Part shown: positions 26,324 through 35,683 of the stretch, in pieces
Position numbering within the stretch: position 1 is the first letter of the stretch
Layout: the number at the start of each line of letters is the position of its first letter
Notes under the pieces: generated by a model
Seen by the model: the letters and a program-made list of their open reading frames with translations, nothing else
Told to the model about the DNA's origin: nothing
The model's database searches: none
NCBI RefSeq assembly: GCF_007362775.1
Contig: NZ_CP041692.1
Coordinates: 3,472,001 to 3,536,000, forward strand
Length of the DNA stretch: 64,000 nt
Reading direction: 5' to 3'
Source: Microlunatus elymi
Lineage (GTDB): Bacteria; Actinomycetota; Actinomycetes; Propionibacteriales; Propionibacteriaceae
Position numbers and translations under genes: made by a program

Positions 26324-27795
26324 CGCACCAAACTATCGGCGCCTTCCGACAATCGGTACGAGGCCAGCTCAGCGGCGAGTCCGGCGTTCACCCGGACGAT
26401 CACCAGGGTGCCGTGCTCGGTGTGCTCCAGGGTGTCGATCTCGCCCTCGCGGTGGATCCGGTTGATCAGGTCGCCACGCTCGTACGGCACCAGGGCGCGG
26501 ACCTCGACGCCGGGATGCGGCAGCCGATCCTCCACCCGGGTCCGTAGTTCGTCGATGCCGCGGCCAGTCCGGGCCGACACCACCAGCGCGTCCGGGAACT
26601 GGTGCCGCAACACGGTCAGCGTGTCCGGGTCGGCGGCATCGGCCTTGTTGATCACCAGTTGCTCGGGCACCTGAGCGGCGCCGATGTCGCGCAACACCGT
26701 ACGCACGGCCTCGATCTGTCCCTGCGGGTCCTTGTCCGAGCCGTCCACCACGTGCAGCAGCAGATCGGCCCGCACCGACTCCTCCAGCGTGGACGCGAAG
26801 GCCTCGACCAGGTCGTGCGGCAGGTGCCGGACGAAGCCGACGGTGTCGGTCAGCGTGTAGTCGCGGCTGTCGGCGGTCTGGGTCCGGCGCGTGGTCGGGT
26901 CGAGGGTGGCGAACAGCGCGTCCTCGACCAGCACCCCGGCTCCGGTCAGCCGGTTCAGCAGCGAGGACTTGCCGGCGTTGGTGTAGCCGACGATCGCCAC
27001 CGACGGCACCTCGTGCCGGCGGCGCTCGGCCCGCTTGGTCTCCCGGGTGGAGTCCATCTCCCGCAGTTCGCGGCGGAGCTTCGCGATCCTGCTGTTGATC
27101 CGCCGTCGATCGGTCTCCAGCTTGGTCTCGCCGGGGCCACGGCCGCCGATGCCGGCGCCGCCGCTGGTCCGTCCACCGGCCTGCCGGGACAGGTTGCCGC
27201 CCCAGCCACGGAGTCGTTGCTTGAGATATTGCAGCTGCGCCAACTCGACCTGGGCCTTGCCCTCGGCGCTCTTGGCGTGCTGGGCGAAGATGTCCAGGAT
27301 CAGGGCGGTCCGGTCGATCACCTTGACCTTGACCTTGTCCTCCAGGTTGCGCAGCTGAGCCGGTGCCAGCTCGCCGTCGCAGATCACCGTGTCGGCGCCG
27401 GTGGCCACCACCACCTCGCGGACCTCGGCGACCTTGCCCCGCCCGATGTAGGTGGCCGGATCAGGACGGTCGCGCCGCTGGATCAACCCTTCCAGCACCT
27501 GCGAGCCGGCGGTCTCGGCCAGCAGCTTCAGCTCGGCGAGCGCATTCTCGGCGTCGGTCTGCGTGCCGGAGGTCCAGACGCTGACCAGGACCACCCTCTC
27601 CAGCAGCAGCTGCCGATACTCGACCTCGGTGATGTCGGTAAGTTCGGTGGACATGCCGGCCACCCGCCGGAGCGAGATGCGATCGGCAAGGTCGAACTGG
27701 TCGCCGTCGTAGTTGACCTCGGCGTCAAGGTCGGCGTCACGACCGGGTCGCGCGGGCGACGGGTCGAAATGGTCGGTGGAAGTGTGGTCAGCCAA
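26320..27795 (-). CDS. hflX: GTPase HflX
   Basis: A protein of 491 aa if the TTG at 27795 is used (AAGGA ten bases upstream); a GTG at 27849 or the internal ATG at 27652 are alternatives. The family block STELTDITEVEYRQLLLERV is near the start of the conserved part. It is followed by the glycine-rich linker RTSGGAGIGGRGPGETKLE and the G domain (GYTNAGKSSL, DTVGFVRHLP, NKAD). HflX splits stalled or hibernating ribosomes. It is coupled to the downstream helicase by a 4-bp overlap, an order conserved in actinobacteria. Confidence 0.95.
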   Translation of the reverse strand: MADHTSTDHFDPSPARPGRDADLDAEVNYDGDQFDLADRISLRRVAGMSTELTDITEVEYRQLLLERVVLVSVWTSGTQTDAENALAELKLLAETAGSQVLEGLIQRRDRPDPATYIGRGKVAEVREVVVATGADTVICDGELAPAQLRNLEDKVKVKVIDRTALILDIFAQHAKSAEGKAQVELAQLQYLKQRLRGWGGNLSRQAGGRTSGGAGIGGRGPGETKLETDRRRINSRIAKLRRELREMDSTRETKRAERRRHEVPSVAIVGYTNAGKSSLLNRLTGAGVLVEDALFATLDPTTRRTQTADSRDYTLTDTVGFVRHLPHDLVEAFASTLEESVRADLLLHVVDGSDKDPQGQIEAVRTVLRDIGAAQVPEQLVINKADAADPDTLTVLRHQFPDALVVSARTGRGIDELRTRVEDRLPHPGVEVRALVPYERGDLINRIHREGEIDTLEHTEHGTLVIVRVNAGLAAELASYRLSEGADSLVR

Positions 27796-27894
27796 GCGAA
27801 AATCGTCCTTGATGAGTGATGGTCCTGCGTTCGCCGCCCAGCTTGTCACGCGCCACCAACAACGGCCAGCGGATTAGGCCTCGATCGCCGAACC

Positions 27895-28341
27895 TCAGCT
27901 GCCGAACGTGGTCACGGTCACCACGATCAGCACGACGATGACGACCAGCACGACGGCGGCGATGGACGCCAGCAGCGCGATCATCGCGGTCTTCCCGCCG
28001 AATGGCTGTTCGGCGGTCCCGATCCGGCCGGCGGCGTTCCTCCACAGCGGCGGGCTGTAGTGGAGGTCGAGCTGCTGACCGGACGTGATCGACAGGTCAC
28101 CGGCTGCGCCGCCGTAGACGGTTCGGCCGTTGCGGACCGCCAGTTCGAGCCGCGCGTCGCCGGCCGGGAGCTGCAGGTCGTTGCGTCCCCAGCCGACCTC
28201 AACCGGTCTGCCGTCGATCTCCGCCTGCGGCTGCGCGCTCTTCGGCACCCCGAAGATGCCGTCCTTCGCGCGCAGGTGCAGGACGAGCCGGCCGGTCGGT
28301 GCGGGGACAGCCGACGGAGTCGAGAAGGACGGGTTCGCCAT
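27895..28341 (-). CDS. Tail-anchored membrane protein of unknown function
   Basis: A protein of 148 aa from the ATG at 28341 with GAGGA upstream. A beta-rich N-terminal domain (GRLVLHLRAKDGIFGVPKSA, VEVGWGRNDLQLPAGDARLE) is followed by a strongly hydrophobic C-terminal helix (MIALLASIAAVVLVVIVVLI). The globular part resembles domains that measure a physical layer in the cytosol, but I cannot name the family. It lies between hflX and dapF. Confidence 0.75.
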   Translation of the reverse strand: MANPSFSTPSAVPAPTGRLVLHLRAKDGIFGVPKSAQPQAEIDGRPVEVGWGRNDLQLPAGDARLELAVRNGRTVYGGAAGDLSITSGQQLDLHYSPPLWRNAAGRIGTAEQPFGGKTAMIALLASIAAVVLVVIVVLIVVTVTTFGS

Positions 28342-28514
28342 GGGTGTCCTCGCGGTCGACGGGTGGGGACGCCTCATTCTGGCAGTCGCCGGGTCAGTCG
28401 GCCGCAGGCCTTCGTGAACGGAATCGCCCCCGCATTCGCCGTGAACGGCGGTTCCAGCGCTGGGACCTGCAGTGCGCGGGTGATTGTGTTCGCGGTGCCG
28501 CGGATCGGCCCAGG

Positions 28515-29348
28515 TCAGATCCGATCGAGATCGAGTTGGCCGACGGCGACAATGACCGCCGGACCGGTGAGAAAGCTCTGTCGATCCCGCAACTCCACCT
28601 CGACACTGCCGCCGGGGACATCGACCCGATAGGTCAACGGGCGCTGGGGCTGGCCGGCTGCGACGGCGGCCGCGGCCGCCACCGCGACCGTGCCGGTGCC
28701 GCAGGACCGGGTCTCCCCCGATCCACGTTCGAAGACCCGCATGGAAACGTGGTGCGGACCCAGGCGTCGGACGAACTCGACATTCACGCCGTCCGGAAAA
28801 CGATCTTGATGCGTCCACCGGGGCGCATGCCACAGCTCGAGTTCCTCAAGGTCGTCCACGAACGCCACCGCATGCGGATTCCCTACCTGCACGGGGAATG
28901 CCACCACTTCGGCTGTCAGACCGCCGACCGTGACGCCGATCTGCTCGGAGTCGACCGTGACCGGCCCCATGGCGACCCGATACCGGTCATCACCGAGCAC
29001 CTCGGTCGGGCGCAGTCCGGCCCGGGTCGCGATGTTGATCACCAGCGGAGCAGCAAGATCATTTTCGATCAGGTAGTGAGCAAAGACGCGTACGCCGTTG
29101 CCGCACATCTCGGCGATCGAGCCGTCGGCGTTGCGGTAGTCCATGAACCACAGCTCGGGATCGCCCTGCCATTCGGGCACGTGCTGCGATCGCACCACCC
29201 GCAGGATGCCGTCGGCGCCGATGCCGGCGTGCCGGTCGCAGATGGCCGCGACCCGGTCGGCGGTCAGGGTCAGCTTGCCGTCGGGGTCGGGGATGATCAC
29301 GAAATCGTTCTCGGTGCCGTGCCCCTTGGCGAAGTCGATCCGGTTCAC
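28515..29348 (-). CDS. dapF: Diaminopimelate epimerase
   Basis: A protein of 277 aa from the GTG at 29348 (AGGA seven bases upstream). It converts LL- to meso-diaminopimelate for lysine and peptidoglycan. The two catalytic Cys are in EMCGNGVRVFAHYL and TRSCGTGTVAVA; substrate contacts include GHGTENDFVI, VGNPHAV and NVEFVRR. Downstream of miaA in the conserved miaB-miaA-dapF-hflX order, although accessory genes intervene here. Confidence 0.96.
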   Translation of the reverse strand: MNRIDFAKGHGTENDFVIIPDPDGKLTLTADRVAAICDRHAGIGADGILRVVRSQHVPEWQGDPELWFMDYRNADGSIAEMCGNGVRVFAHYLIENDLAAPLVINIATRAGLRPTEVLGDDRYRVAMGPVTVDSEQIGVTVGGLTAEVVAFPVQVGNPHAVAFVDDLEELELWHAPRWTHQDRFPDGVNVEFVRRLGPHHVSMRVFERGSGETRSCGTGTVAVAAAAAVAAGQPQRPLTYRVDVPGGSVEVELRDRQSFLTGPAVIVAVGQLDLDRI

Positions 29349-29350
29349 GC

Positions 29351-29384
29351 GTCGATCCTGTTCACGAGTCGATCCTGTTCGGGG
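29351..29384. repeat. 17-bp tandem duplication at the dapF start
   Basis: GTCGATCCTGTTCACGA (29351-29367) is followed by GTCGATCCTGTTCGGGG. The duplicated part includes the AGGA used as dapF RBS (minus strand), so a spare RBS copy lies one unit upstream. Confidence 0.65.
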
Positions 29385-29422
29385 CAAGTCTGCCAGTCGC
29401 CGGCCGCGGACCCTCCGCGATA

Positions 29423-30700
29423 TCAGGTCGGCGGATCCGCGATGGCCTTGCCGATGTCGACCTCGTTGCCTTCGGGATCGGCGATCGTGCCGCCGTCGTC
29501 GCGGGTGTATCGGCCGCCGGCCGCGAGTGCCGCCTGTCTGCGGGCAGCGACCTGGTCGTCGGGCACGTACACGTCGAGATGGATCCGGTTGCGTTGCTCA
29601 CGCCGGGCGGTGTCGTTGGGGTCCATCTGCTGGAAGATCATCGGACGATTGAGTCGCCGTGGGTCGTAGATGTCGGTGACGAACCCTCGCGGATCGTTCC
29701 GGTAGCCGAGCACCGCCCGCCAGAATTCGCGGACCGGCGCGATGTCGACGGCATCGATGCAGACCTGGACGAACCGCAGCCGATTCGGGTCAGCGGTCAG
29801 ACCCTTGTCCTGGGCGGTCTGCTGGACACGGCGGGCGGTCTCACCGAATCGCGCGTCCTCCCATTGATCCTTGCCCGTGTCGATCATGACTCCCGCGGGG
29901 CGGAGGTCGATCATCAACGGCAGACCGATCTCGTCGGCCACTGCTGCGACCTCCTCGGCGAGGTCGACGGACTGCTCGAAGTTCCTCGTCGGGTAGAAGA
30001 CCATCCCGCCGAATGGCAGTCGCCAGTCGGCCGTCTCGAGTCCGTCGTCCACACCGTCGGCTGGGACGTAGTCGACCTCGTTGCCTTCGGCATCGGTCAG
30101 CAGCACTTCGCCGTCTGCCGGCGCCCAGTGCCCGTTCCCGCCGAAGCGCCGCGCGACAGCGACCCGCTGTTCGGCGATCTCGGCAGGTACGGAAACATCG
30201 AAGTGGATCCGATCGCGCAGCGGCCGCGGCGTGGCCGGGTAGAACCAGACACGGGGATCGCGTCGCAGCGGATCGAGCAGGTCGTCGTACTCGGTGTCCT
30301 CGTATCCCAGCAGAGCTTGCCAGAACGGCAACAAGGTCGTCTTGTCGTCGGTGTCGATGCCCCACTCCAGGTTCTGGGGCACCGACGGATCCGGCGTCAG
30401 CGCCAACTCGCGCGCGACCGCAGAAATGGCCTGTGCCAAGGCGAGGTCGGCCGTGGTCCATCTGCGGGTGTCGGGGACCGGGATCCAGACCTGCACGCCG
30501 CTCCCGCGAAGATCGACGTTCGGTTGCATGCTGCCGGCCACCTGATCGTCGGCACGCAGGCCGACGATCCGGCGAAGCAACGCCGCACCGTCACGATGGG
30601 ACGTCGCCGCGAACCAGCTGCCGACACCGGAGGTGCTGAGCACTCGCCAGTCCTTCGCTGCGTCCTGGAACTCCCAACCCCGAATCGGTTCTGGTGGCAT
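29423..30700 (-). CDS. Fusion: pterin-carbinolamine-dehydratase-like domain plus two VOC domains
   Basis: A protein of 425 aa from the ATG at 30700. Residues about 1-115 resemble 4a-hydroxytetrahydrobiopterin dehydratase (WRVLSTSGVGSWFAAT, LALAQAISAVARELAL). Two glyoxalase/VOC repeats follow; each ends with the matched motif AEGNEVDYVP or PEGNEVDIG and contains RIHFDVSVP or RIHLDVYVP. Such fusions are known in actinobacteria, mostly as uncharacterised proteins. The VOC fold suggests metal-dependent chemistry or ligand binding. It stands alone, convergent with dapF's accessory surroundings. Confidence 0.82.
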   Translation of the reverse strand: MPPEPIRGWEFQDAAKDWRVLSTSGVGSWFAATSHRDGAALLRRIVGLRADDQVAGSMQPNVDLRGSGVQVWIPVPDTRRWTTADLALAQAISAVARELALTPDPSVPQNLEWGIDTDDKTTLLPFWQALLGYEDTEYDDLLDPLRRDPRVWFYPATPRPLRDRIHFDVSVPAEIAEQRVAVARRFGGNGHWAPADGEVLLTDAEGNEVDYVPADGVDDGLETADWRLPFGGMVFYPTRNFEQSVDLAEEVAAVADEIGLPLMIDLRPAGVMIDTGKDQWEDARFGETARRVQQTAQDKGLTADPNRLRFVQVCIDAVDIAPVREFWRAVLGYRNDPRGFVTDIYDPRRLNRPMIFQQMDPNDTARREQRNRIHLDVYVPDDQVAARRQAALAAGGRYTRDDGGTIADPEGNEVDIGKAIADPPT

Positions 30701-30771
30701 GGCTGTCAGCCTGCCAGAGGCCGCCCCGGACATGTCGAACCCGGCTGGATCGCCATGGTGGAATGGGGCGA

Positions 30772-31212
30772 ATGCAGCACCACACCGATCCTCAGCTGCG
30801 GCCGGCCGTCCCGAACGATGCCGACGAACTTTTCCGGATGGCCCAACTGCTGGCCACATCGGCCACGCCGCAACGGCAGACGTTCGACCACCTCCTCACC
30901 GAGATCCTCGCCGACCCACACCAATATCTGCTGGTCGCCGCAGCGCCGACCGGGCTGAGCGGCTACCTGTACGGCCTGATCCACCCCGCCTTCCACGCCA
31001 ACGGCAAGATTGCTTGGGCCGAAGAACTCTTCGTCGATCCCGACCTACGCGGCGCCGGCCTCGGCCGCAAACTCATGACCGACTTCGAGGACTGGGCCAA
31101 GCAAGTCGGCCACGCTCAGTACATCGCGGTGGCAACACGCCGAGCTCACGACTTCTATGACGCCATCGGCTTCGCCGAATCCGCCACGTACTTCAAGAAG
31201 ACACTGACCTGA
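30772..31212 (+). CDS. GNAT-family N-acetyltransferase
   Basis: A protein of 146 aa from the ATG at 30772 (GGGGCGA before it). The acetyl-CoA-binding motif A is seen as EELFVDPDLRGAGLGRKLMT (RGAGLG loop), followed by FYDAIGF, a GNAT motif B. Substrate not predictable. Convergent with miaA. Confidence 0.85.
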   Translation: MQHHTDPQLRPAVPNDADELFRMAQLLATSATPQRQTFDHLLTEILADPHQYLLVAAAPTGLSGYLYGLIHPAFHANGKIAWAEELFVDPDLRGAGLGRKLMTDFEDWAKQVGHAQYIAVATRRAHDFYDAIGFAESATYFKKTLT

Positions 31213-31272
31213 GGAACGAGGCGGCCCCGAATTCCGGGATCGTCAGTCTGGTGCGGGCAGCAGAGCAACCGT

Positions 31273-32217
31273 TCAGCACATTCCTACGGCTCGGTCGAGG
31301 AGGTCGGCTGACTCGGCGTCCAGCCAGTGGATTCGCCGGTCGCGACGGAACCAGCCGTCCTGCCGGCGGGCGAACTTCCGGGTCTGGGTGATGGTGCGCT
31401 GCTCGGCCTGCTGTTCGTCGAACTCGCCGTCCAGGAACTGCAGGATCTGGCGATAGCCGAGCGCTCGGCAGGCTGTCTTTCCCTCCCGAAGCCCGCAGTC
31501 GATCAGACCGCGGACCTCGTCCACGAAGCCGTCGGCCCACATCTGCTTCACCCGGGCGGCGATCCGCCCGTCGAGCGCCGGCCGCGGCAGCGCCAGACCG
31601 ATCTGGACCACCGGATCCAGCGCGTACTCGTGTTCGGGCAGGTCGGCGCTGAACGGCCGCCCGGTCAGCTCGATCACCTCCAGGGCGCGGACGATCCGGC
31701 GTCCGTTGCCGGGCAGGATGGACGCCGCCGCGTCCGGATCCTGCTCCGTCAGCCGCCGATGCAGGGCGTCCGGCCCCACCCGCTCCAGTTCGGCCTCCAG
31801 CCGGCTCCGGACGGCGGGATCGGTGCCGGGGAACTCGAACCGATCGATGATCGCCCGCACGTACAGCGCCGAACCGCCGACCAGGATCGGCGTCACCCCG
31901 CGGCCCCGGCAGTCCTCGATCGCCTGCCGGGCCAACTGCTGGAACTCCGCGACCGATGCGGTCTCGGTGACGTCCAGGATGTCGATCAGGTGATGCGGTA
32001 CGCCGCCCCGTTCGGCCGGGGTCGGCTTGGCCGTGCCGATGTCCATGCCGCGGTAGACCAGCATCGAATCGGCGTTGACGATCTCCGCCGGACGTCCGCT
32101 CCCGGCCAGCCGCTGCGCCAGCCGCACCGCCAGCGACGACTTCCCGGACGCGGTCGCGCCGATCAGCACCACCAGGGGCGGACGAGTCGGCGGTGTTACG
32201 GGTTCGGGCGGCGGCAC
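31273..32217 (-). CDS. miaA: tRNA dimethylallyltransferase
   Basis: A protein of 314 aa from the GTG at 32217 (VPPPEPV), chosen because it precedes the domain closely; the open frame extends further without a better start. It adds dimethylallyl to A37 of tRNAs reading U-starting codons. The P-loop is LIGATASGKSSLAVRLA, with INAD-equivalent VNADSMLVYRGMDIGTAKPT and GGSALYVRAIIDRFEFPG. It acts before MiaB, encoded 1 kb upstream. Confidence 0.95.
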   Translation of the reverse strand: MPPPEPVTPPTRPPLVVLIGATASGKSSLAVRLAQRLAGSGRPAEIVNADSMLVYRGMDIGTAKPTPAERGGVPHHLIDILDVTETASVAEFQQLARQAIEDCRGRGVTPILVGGSALYVRAIIDRFEFPGTDPAVRSRLEAELERVGPDALHRRLTEQDPDAAASILPGNGRRIVRALEVIELTGRPFSADLPEHEYALDPVVQIGLALPRPALDGRIAARVKQMWADGFVDEVRGLIDCGLREGKTACRALGYRQILQFLDGEFDEQQAEQRTITQTRKFARRQDGWFRRDRRIHWLDAESADLLDRAVGMC

Positions 32218-32356
32218 CCGGTCATGATCCCGCACCGCACGACCGCGCGCCCAACCGCGGTCGCGCCACACTCTCGCCTTGTGGCCGGATCTTCGGCAGA
32301 ATGCGAAGCGTCAGGGCCGTCGACGCGACGGTCGACCCAGACGAAGGAGAAGTCCG

Positions 32357-32542
32357 ATGGGAATCTTCGACAAGGCGAAGGATCTGCTCTCCGACAACAA
32401 GGACAAGGTCGCCGACGGCATCGACAAGGCAGCCGACATGGCGGACCAGAAGACCGGCGGCGAATACAGCGAGAAGATCGATCAGGGCGCGGAGGCCGCC
32501 AAGGAGAAGGCCGACGACCTGCTCGACCAGGACGGCCAGTAG
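32357..32542 (+). CDS. MT0933-like antitoxin-family small protein
   Basis: A protein of 61 aa with an ideal RBS (AAGGAG) before the ATG at 32357. It is highly charged and helical (MGIFDKAKDLLSDNKDKVAD opening, KEKADDLLD near the end). This matches the MT0933/Rv0909-type antitoxin family. No toxin gene (Rv0910-like SRPBCC protein) is adjacent, so an antitoxin role here is doubtful; it may be a stress-related CsbD-like protein. Confidence 0.78.
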   Translation: MGIFDKAKDLLSDNKDKVADGIDKAADMADQKTGGEYSEKIDQGAEAAKEKADDLLDQDGQ

Positions 32543-32569
32543 CCGACTTCTGTCCGGCCCGGCGCCGGT

Positions 32570-33100
32570 TCAGGCGCCGGCGCCGGCCTGCGGCGGTGCC
32601 GTCGGATCGTTCTCCGGCCCACTCTGTTCACGCAGGATGTAGTCCTCGATCGCCTCGATGTTCTCCCGCGATCGGGAGACGACGTTGAGCAGGTCGCTCA
32701 TCGTGGCGACCTCCTCCACCTGCTCCTTGATGAACCACTGCATGAACTGATCGGAGGCGAAGTCGGACTCGTCCCGGGCGATCTTGGTCAGCTGATTGAT
32801 CTGCTCGGTGACCCGTTTCTCCTGCTCCAGCGCCAATTGCACCGGCGCCACCACGTCGGCGAACTCGGTGACCGGCGCATCGACACCCGGAATCACCACC
32901 TGCGCCCCCTGGTCGACCAGGTACTTGATCATCATCATCGCGTGGCCGCGCTCCTCCAGCGCCTGCCGGTAGAAGAATCCCGCCAGCTGCGGCATGGTGC
33001 GGTCCTCGTAGTGGACCGCGCAGGCCAGATATTGCTGGTGGGCAGCGAATTCGTGGCCGATCTGCTCGTTCAGCTGGGTGACGAAACGCTCTGCCGGCAT
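32570..33100 (-). CDS. Ferritin
   Basis: A protein of 176 aa from the ATG at 33100 with AGGAG six bases upstream. A four-helix ferritin fold with ferroxidase ligands in HEFAAHQQYLACAVHYED, ALEERGHAMMMIKYLVDQGA and EQEKRVTEQINQL plus QWFIKEQVEEV. There is no haem-ligand Met pattern, so it reads as Ftn rather than bacterioferritin. It stores iron. It sits between miaA and miaB, 29 bp from the miaB end, and could be co-transcribed with miaB. Confidence 0.92.
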   Translation of the reverse strand: MPAERFVTQLNEQIGHEFAAHQQYLACAVHYEDRTMPQLAGFFYRQALEERGHAMMMIKYLVDQGAQVVIPGVDAPVTEFADVVAPVQLALEQEKRVTEQINQLTKIARDESDFASDQFMQWFIKEQVEEVATMSDLLNVVSRSRENIEAIEDYILREQSGPENDPTAPPQAGAGA

Positions 33101-33129
33101 GGCGGGCTCCTATCCGATGATGATCATGG

Positions 33130-34704
33130 TCAGTGGACCTGGCAGGAATTCTGCAGCACCGGCAACGGATCCGGTACGCCGATCCGTGGCATGCCGAGCG
33201 TCACCGCGGTGGCGGCCGGCGCATTGTCGGCGTCACGGCGCGCCTGCCACGCGTCACCACCGCGGGTACGCCGCGGGTTGAGCAGCGCGGAGCCGCCGTC
33301 GGGAGCATCGGCGTTGAGGTGATGCGGGGCGGCGTGAGTGATCACCGCTTCGGCGATGTCGCCCGGTCGCGGACGAAGATCAACATCCTCGCCGACCGCG
33401 ACGTGCACCAGCCGGTTGTCCCGGGCCCGGCCGCTCATCCGGTGGGTGGCGGCGTCCTTGCGCCCCTCGCCGTCGGCGAACATCACCTCGACCCGCTCGC
33501 CCTCCAGCTTGCGGTTCTCCTGCCAGCTGATCTCGTTGACCAACTCGACCAGGCGCTCGTAACGATCTTGAACGACCTCGGCCGGCACCCGATCAGGCAT
33601 GGTCGCCGCCGGGGTCCCGGGGCGAATCGAGTACTGGAAGGTGAAGGCGCCGGCGAAGCGGGACCGCCGGACAACCTCCATGGTGTCCTGGAAGTCCTGC
33701 TCGGTCTCACCCGGGAAGCCGACGATGATGTCGGTGGTGATCGCTGCGGTCGGCATCGCCTCCCGAACATCGGAGATGATCTTGAGATAGCGCTCGCTGC
33801 GATAGGAGCGGCGCATCGACTTCAAGATCGAATCCGAACCGGACTGCAACGGCATGTGCAGCTGCGGCATCACGTTGGGCGTCTCGGCCATCGCCGCGAT
33901 CACGTCGGCGGTGAAGTCCTTCGGATGCGGCGAGGTGAAGCGAACCCGTTCCAGGCCGTCGATGTCGCCGCAGGCGCGGAGCAGTTTGGCGAACGCGCCG
34001 CGATCACGGAACTCCACTCCGTACGCGTTGACGTTCTGGCCCAGCAGGGTGATCTCCTGCACTCCTTGATCAACCAGCATCTTGATCTCGGCCAGGATGT
34101 CGCCCGGCCGGCGGTCGGTCTCCTTGCCGCGCAACGCGGGCACGATGCAGAACGTGCAGGTGTTGTTGCAGCCGACGCTGATCGACACCCAGGCCGCGTA
34201 CGCCGAATCGCGCCGGGTGGGCAGCGTGGACGGGAAGCGTTCCAGGGACTCGGCGATCTCGACCTGAGCTTCCTGCTCGATCCGGGCCCGTTCCAGCAGC
34301 CGCGGCAGCTGGCCGATGTTGTGGGTGCCGAACACCACGTCGACCCAGGGCGCCTTCTCGGTGATCTTGCCGCGGTCCTTCTGCGCCAGGCAGCCGCCGA
34401 CGGCGATCTGCATGCCCGGGTGCGCCTTCTTGATCGGCAACAGTTGACCGAGGTTGCCGTAGAGCCGGTTGTCGGCGTTCTTCCGGACCGCACAGGTGTT
34501 GAAGACCACCACGTCAGCGTTAGTGGAGTCGTCGTCGGCAGCGCGTCGGTAGCCGGCGTCCTCCAGCAGACCGGCGAGCCGCTCGGAGTCGTGCACGTTC
34601 ATCTGGCAGCCGTGGGTGCGGATCGCATAGGTACGTGGTTCGGTCCCGGCGGGTTCGGTCCGGGGCACCGGCTGAAGACTCGTGAGCTGACTATCCACCG
34701 ACAT
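33130..34704 (-). CDS. miaB: tRNA-2-methylthio-N6-dimethylallyladenosine synthase
   Basis: A protein of 524 aa from the ATG at 34704. A radical-SAM methylthiotransferase acting on i6A37 made by MiaA. The N-terminal MTTase domain has Cys in THGCQMN, FNTCAVR and VGGCLAQ; the radical-SAM cluster is CNNTCTFC; a TRAM domain follows. The last 60-70 residues after TRAM ([20 protein letters not shown] onward) are a Pro/Ala-rich tail typical of actinobacterial MiaB. Confidence 0.96.
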   Translation of the reverse strand: MSVDSQLTSLQPVPRTEPAGTEPRTYAIRTHGCQMNVHDSERLAGLLEDAGYRRAADDDSTNADVVVFNTCAVRKNADNRLYGNLGQLLPIKKAHPGMQIAVGGCLAQKDRGKITEKAPWVDVVFGTHNIGQLPRLLERARIEQEAQVEIAESLERFPSTLPTRRDSAYAAWVSISVGCNNTCTFCIVPALRGKETDRRPGDILAEIKMLVDQGVQEITLLGQNVNAYGVEFRDRGAFAKLLRACGDIDGLERVRFTSPHPKDFTADVIAAMAETPNVMPQLHMPLQSGSDSILKSMRRSYRSERYLKIISDVREAMPTAAITTDIIVGFPGETEQDFQDTMEVVRRSRFAGAFTFQYSIRPGTPAATMPDRVPAEVVQDRYERLVELVNEISWQENRKLEGERVEVMFADGEGRKDAATHRMSGRARDNRLVHVAVGEDVDLRPRPGDIAEAVITHAAPHHLNADAPDGGSALLNPRRTRGGDAWQARRDADNAPAATAVTLGMPRIGVPDPLPVLQNSCQVH

Positions 34705-34765
34705 GATCGCTCAGCGTAATCGGTGGCTGTCCGGACGCGGAAAAGCGCCGATAGAGTTCGGTGTC

Positions 34766-35683
34766 ATGACTGCGAGCGTCGCCACCAGCCCCACCGGACA
34801 TCAGTACGAGATCTCCTCCGGCAGCTACCGGGCGGTGGTGACCGAGCTCGGCGCCACCCTGCGCCGGCTCCAGGTCGATGGCCGCGACCTCATCGCCGGT
34901 TTCGGAGCCGGCGATCGGGTCGCCGGCGGACGCGGCCAGCAGCTGATGCCGTGGCCGAACCGGATCCGGGACGGCCGTTACAGCTTCGGCGGCGAGGATC
35001 ACGAGCTGCCGCTGAGCGAACCCGAACGGCACAACGCGATCCACGGCCTGGTCCGCTGGGTCGGCTGGGAGCTGGTCAGCCACACCGCCGACACGGTCAC
35101 CCAGCAGGTCACGGTCTTTCCGCAGAAGGGCTGGGACAGCACCATCCGCTGCACGCTGACCCACCAACTCTCCGATCGCGGACTGACGGTGACCGTCGGC
35201 TGCGACAACGTCGGCGATCGGGCGGTCCCCTTCGGTTACGCCGCCCACCCCTACTTCACCCTCGGTGAGCAGAGCGTCGACGAGATCGAGATCACCGCCC
35301 CGGCCGGGCAGTATCTGAAGGTCGACGATCGGCTGCTGCCGGTCTCGCTGGAATCTGTCGACGGCCTGGACGAGGATCTGCGGACTGCCGCGCCGCTGGG
35401 ATCGCGCAACTTCGACACCGCGTTCACCGAGCTGGCAGGAGACGAGCAGGGTCGCTGGCGGATCCGGCTGGCCCGCAGCGACCGGGAGACCTACATCTGG
35501 GCCGACCAACACCACCGCTGGACTCAGATCTACACCGGGGACGACCGCCGCGATATCGGCCTGGCGGTCGAACCGATGACCTGCGGCCCGGACGCGTTCA
35601 ACTCCGAGCTCACCGCCGACGGCCTGGTGATCCTGGAGCCTGGTGCCTCCTATCACGGCGTCTGGGGCATCTACGGCCGCTGA
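34766..35683 (+). CDS. Aldose 1-epimerase family protein
   Basis: A protein of 305 aa from the ATG at 34766. It interconverts alpha and beta anomers of an aldose. The galactose mutarotase-like catalytic residues are present: His in ERHNAIHGLVRW, His in GYAAHPYFTLG and Glu in GLAVEPMTCGPDAFN. Divergent from miaB (61 bp). Its 3' end overlaps the convergent gamma-glutamyltransferase gene by 13 bp. Confidence 0.92.
   Translation: MTASVATSPTGHQYEISSGSYRAVVTELGATLRRLQVDGRDLIAGFGAGDRVAGGRGQQLMPWPNRIRDGRYSFGGEDHELPLSEPERHNAIHGLVRWVGWELVSHTADTVTQQVTVFPQKGWDSTIRCTLTHQLSDRGLTVTVGCDNVGDRAVPFGYAAHPYFTLGEQSVDEIEITAPAGQYLKVDDRLLPVSLESVDGLDEDLRTAAPLGSRNFDTAFTELAGDEQGRWRIRLARSDRETYIWADQHHRWTQIYTGDDRRDIGLAVEPMTCGPDAFNSELTADGLVILEPGASYHGVWGIYGR

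Noticed and set aside
32357-32542. Toxin-antitoxin pair
   Set aside because: The small protein looks like an MT0933-type antitoxin, but the adjacent gene is a ferritin and no toxin-like gene is present.
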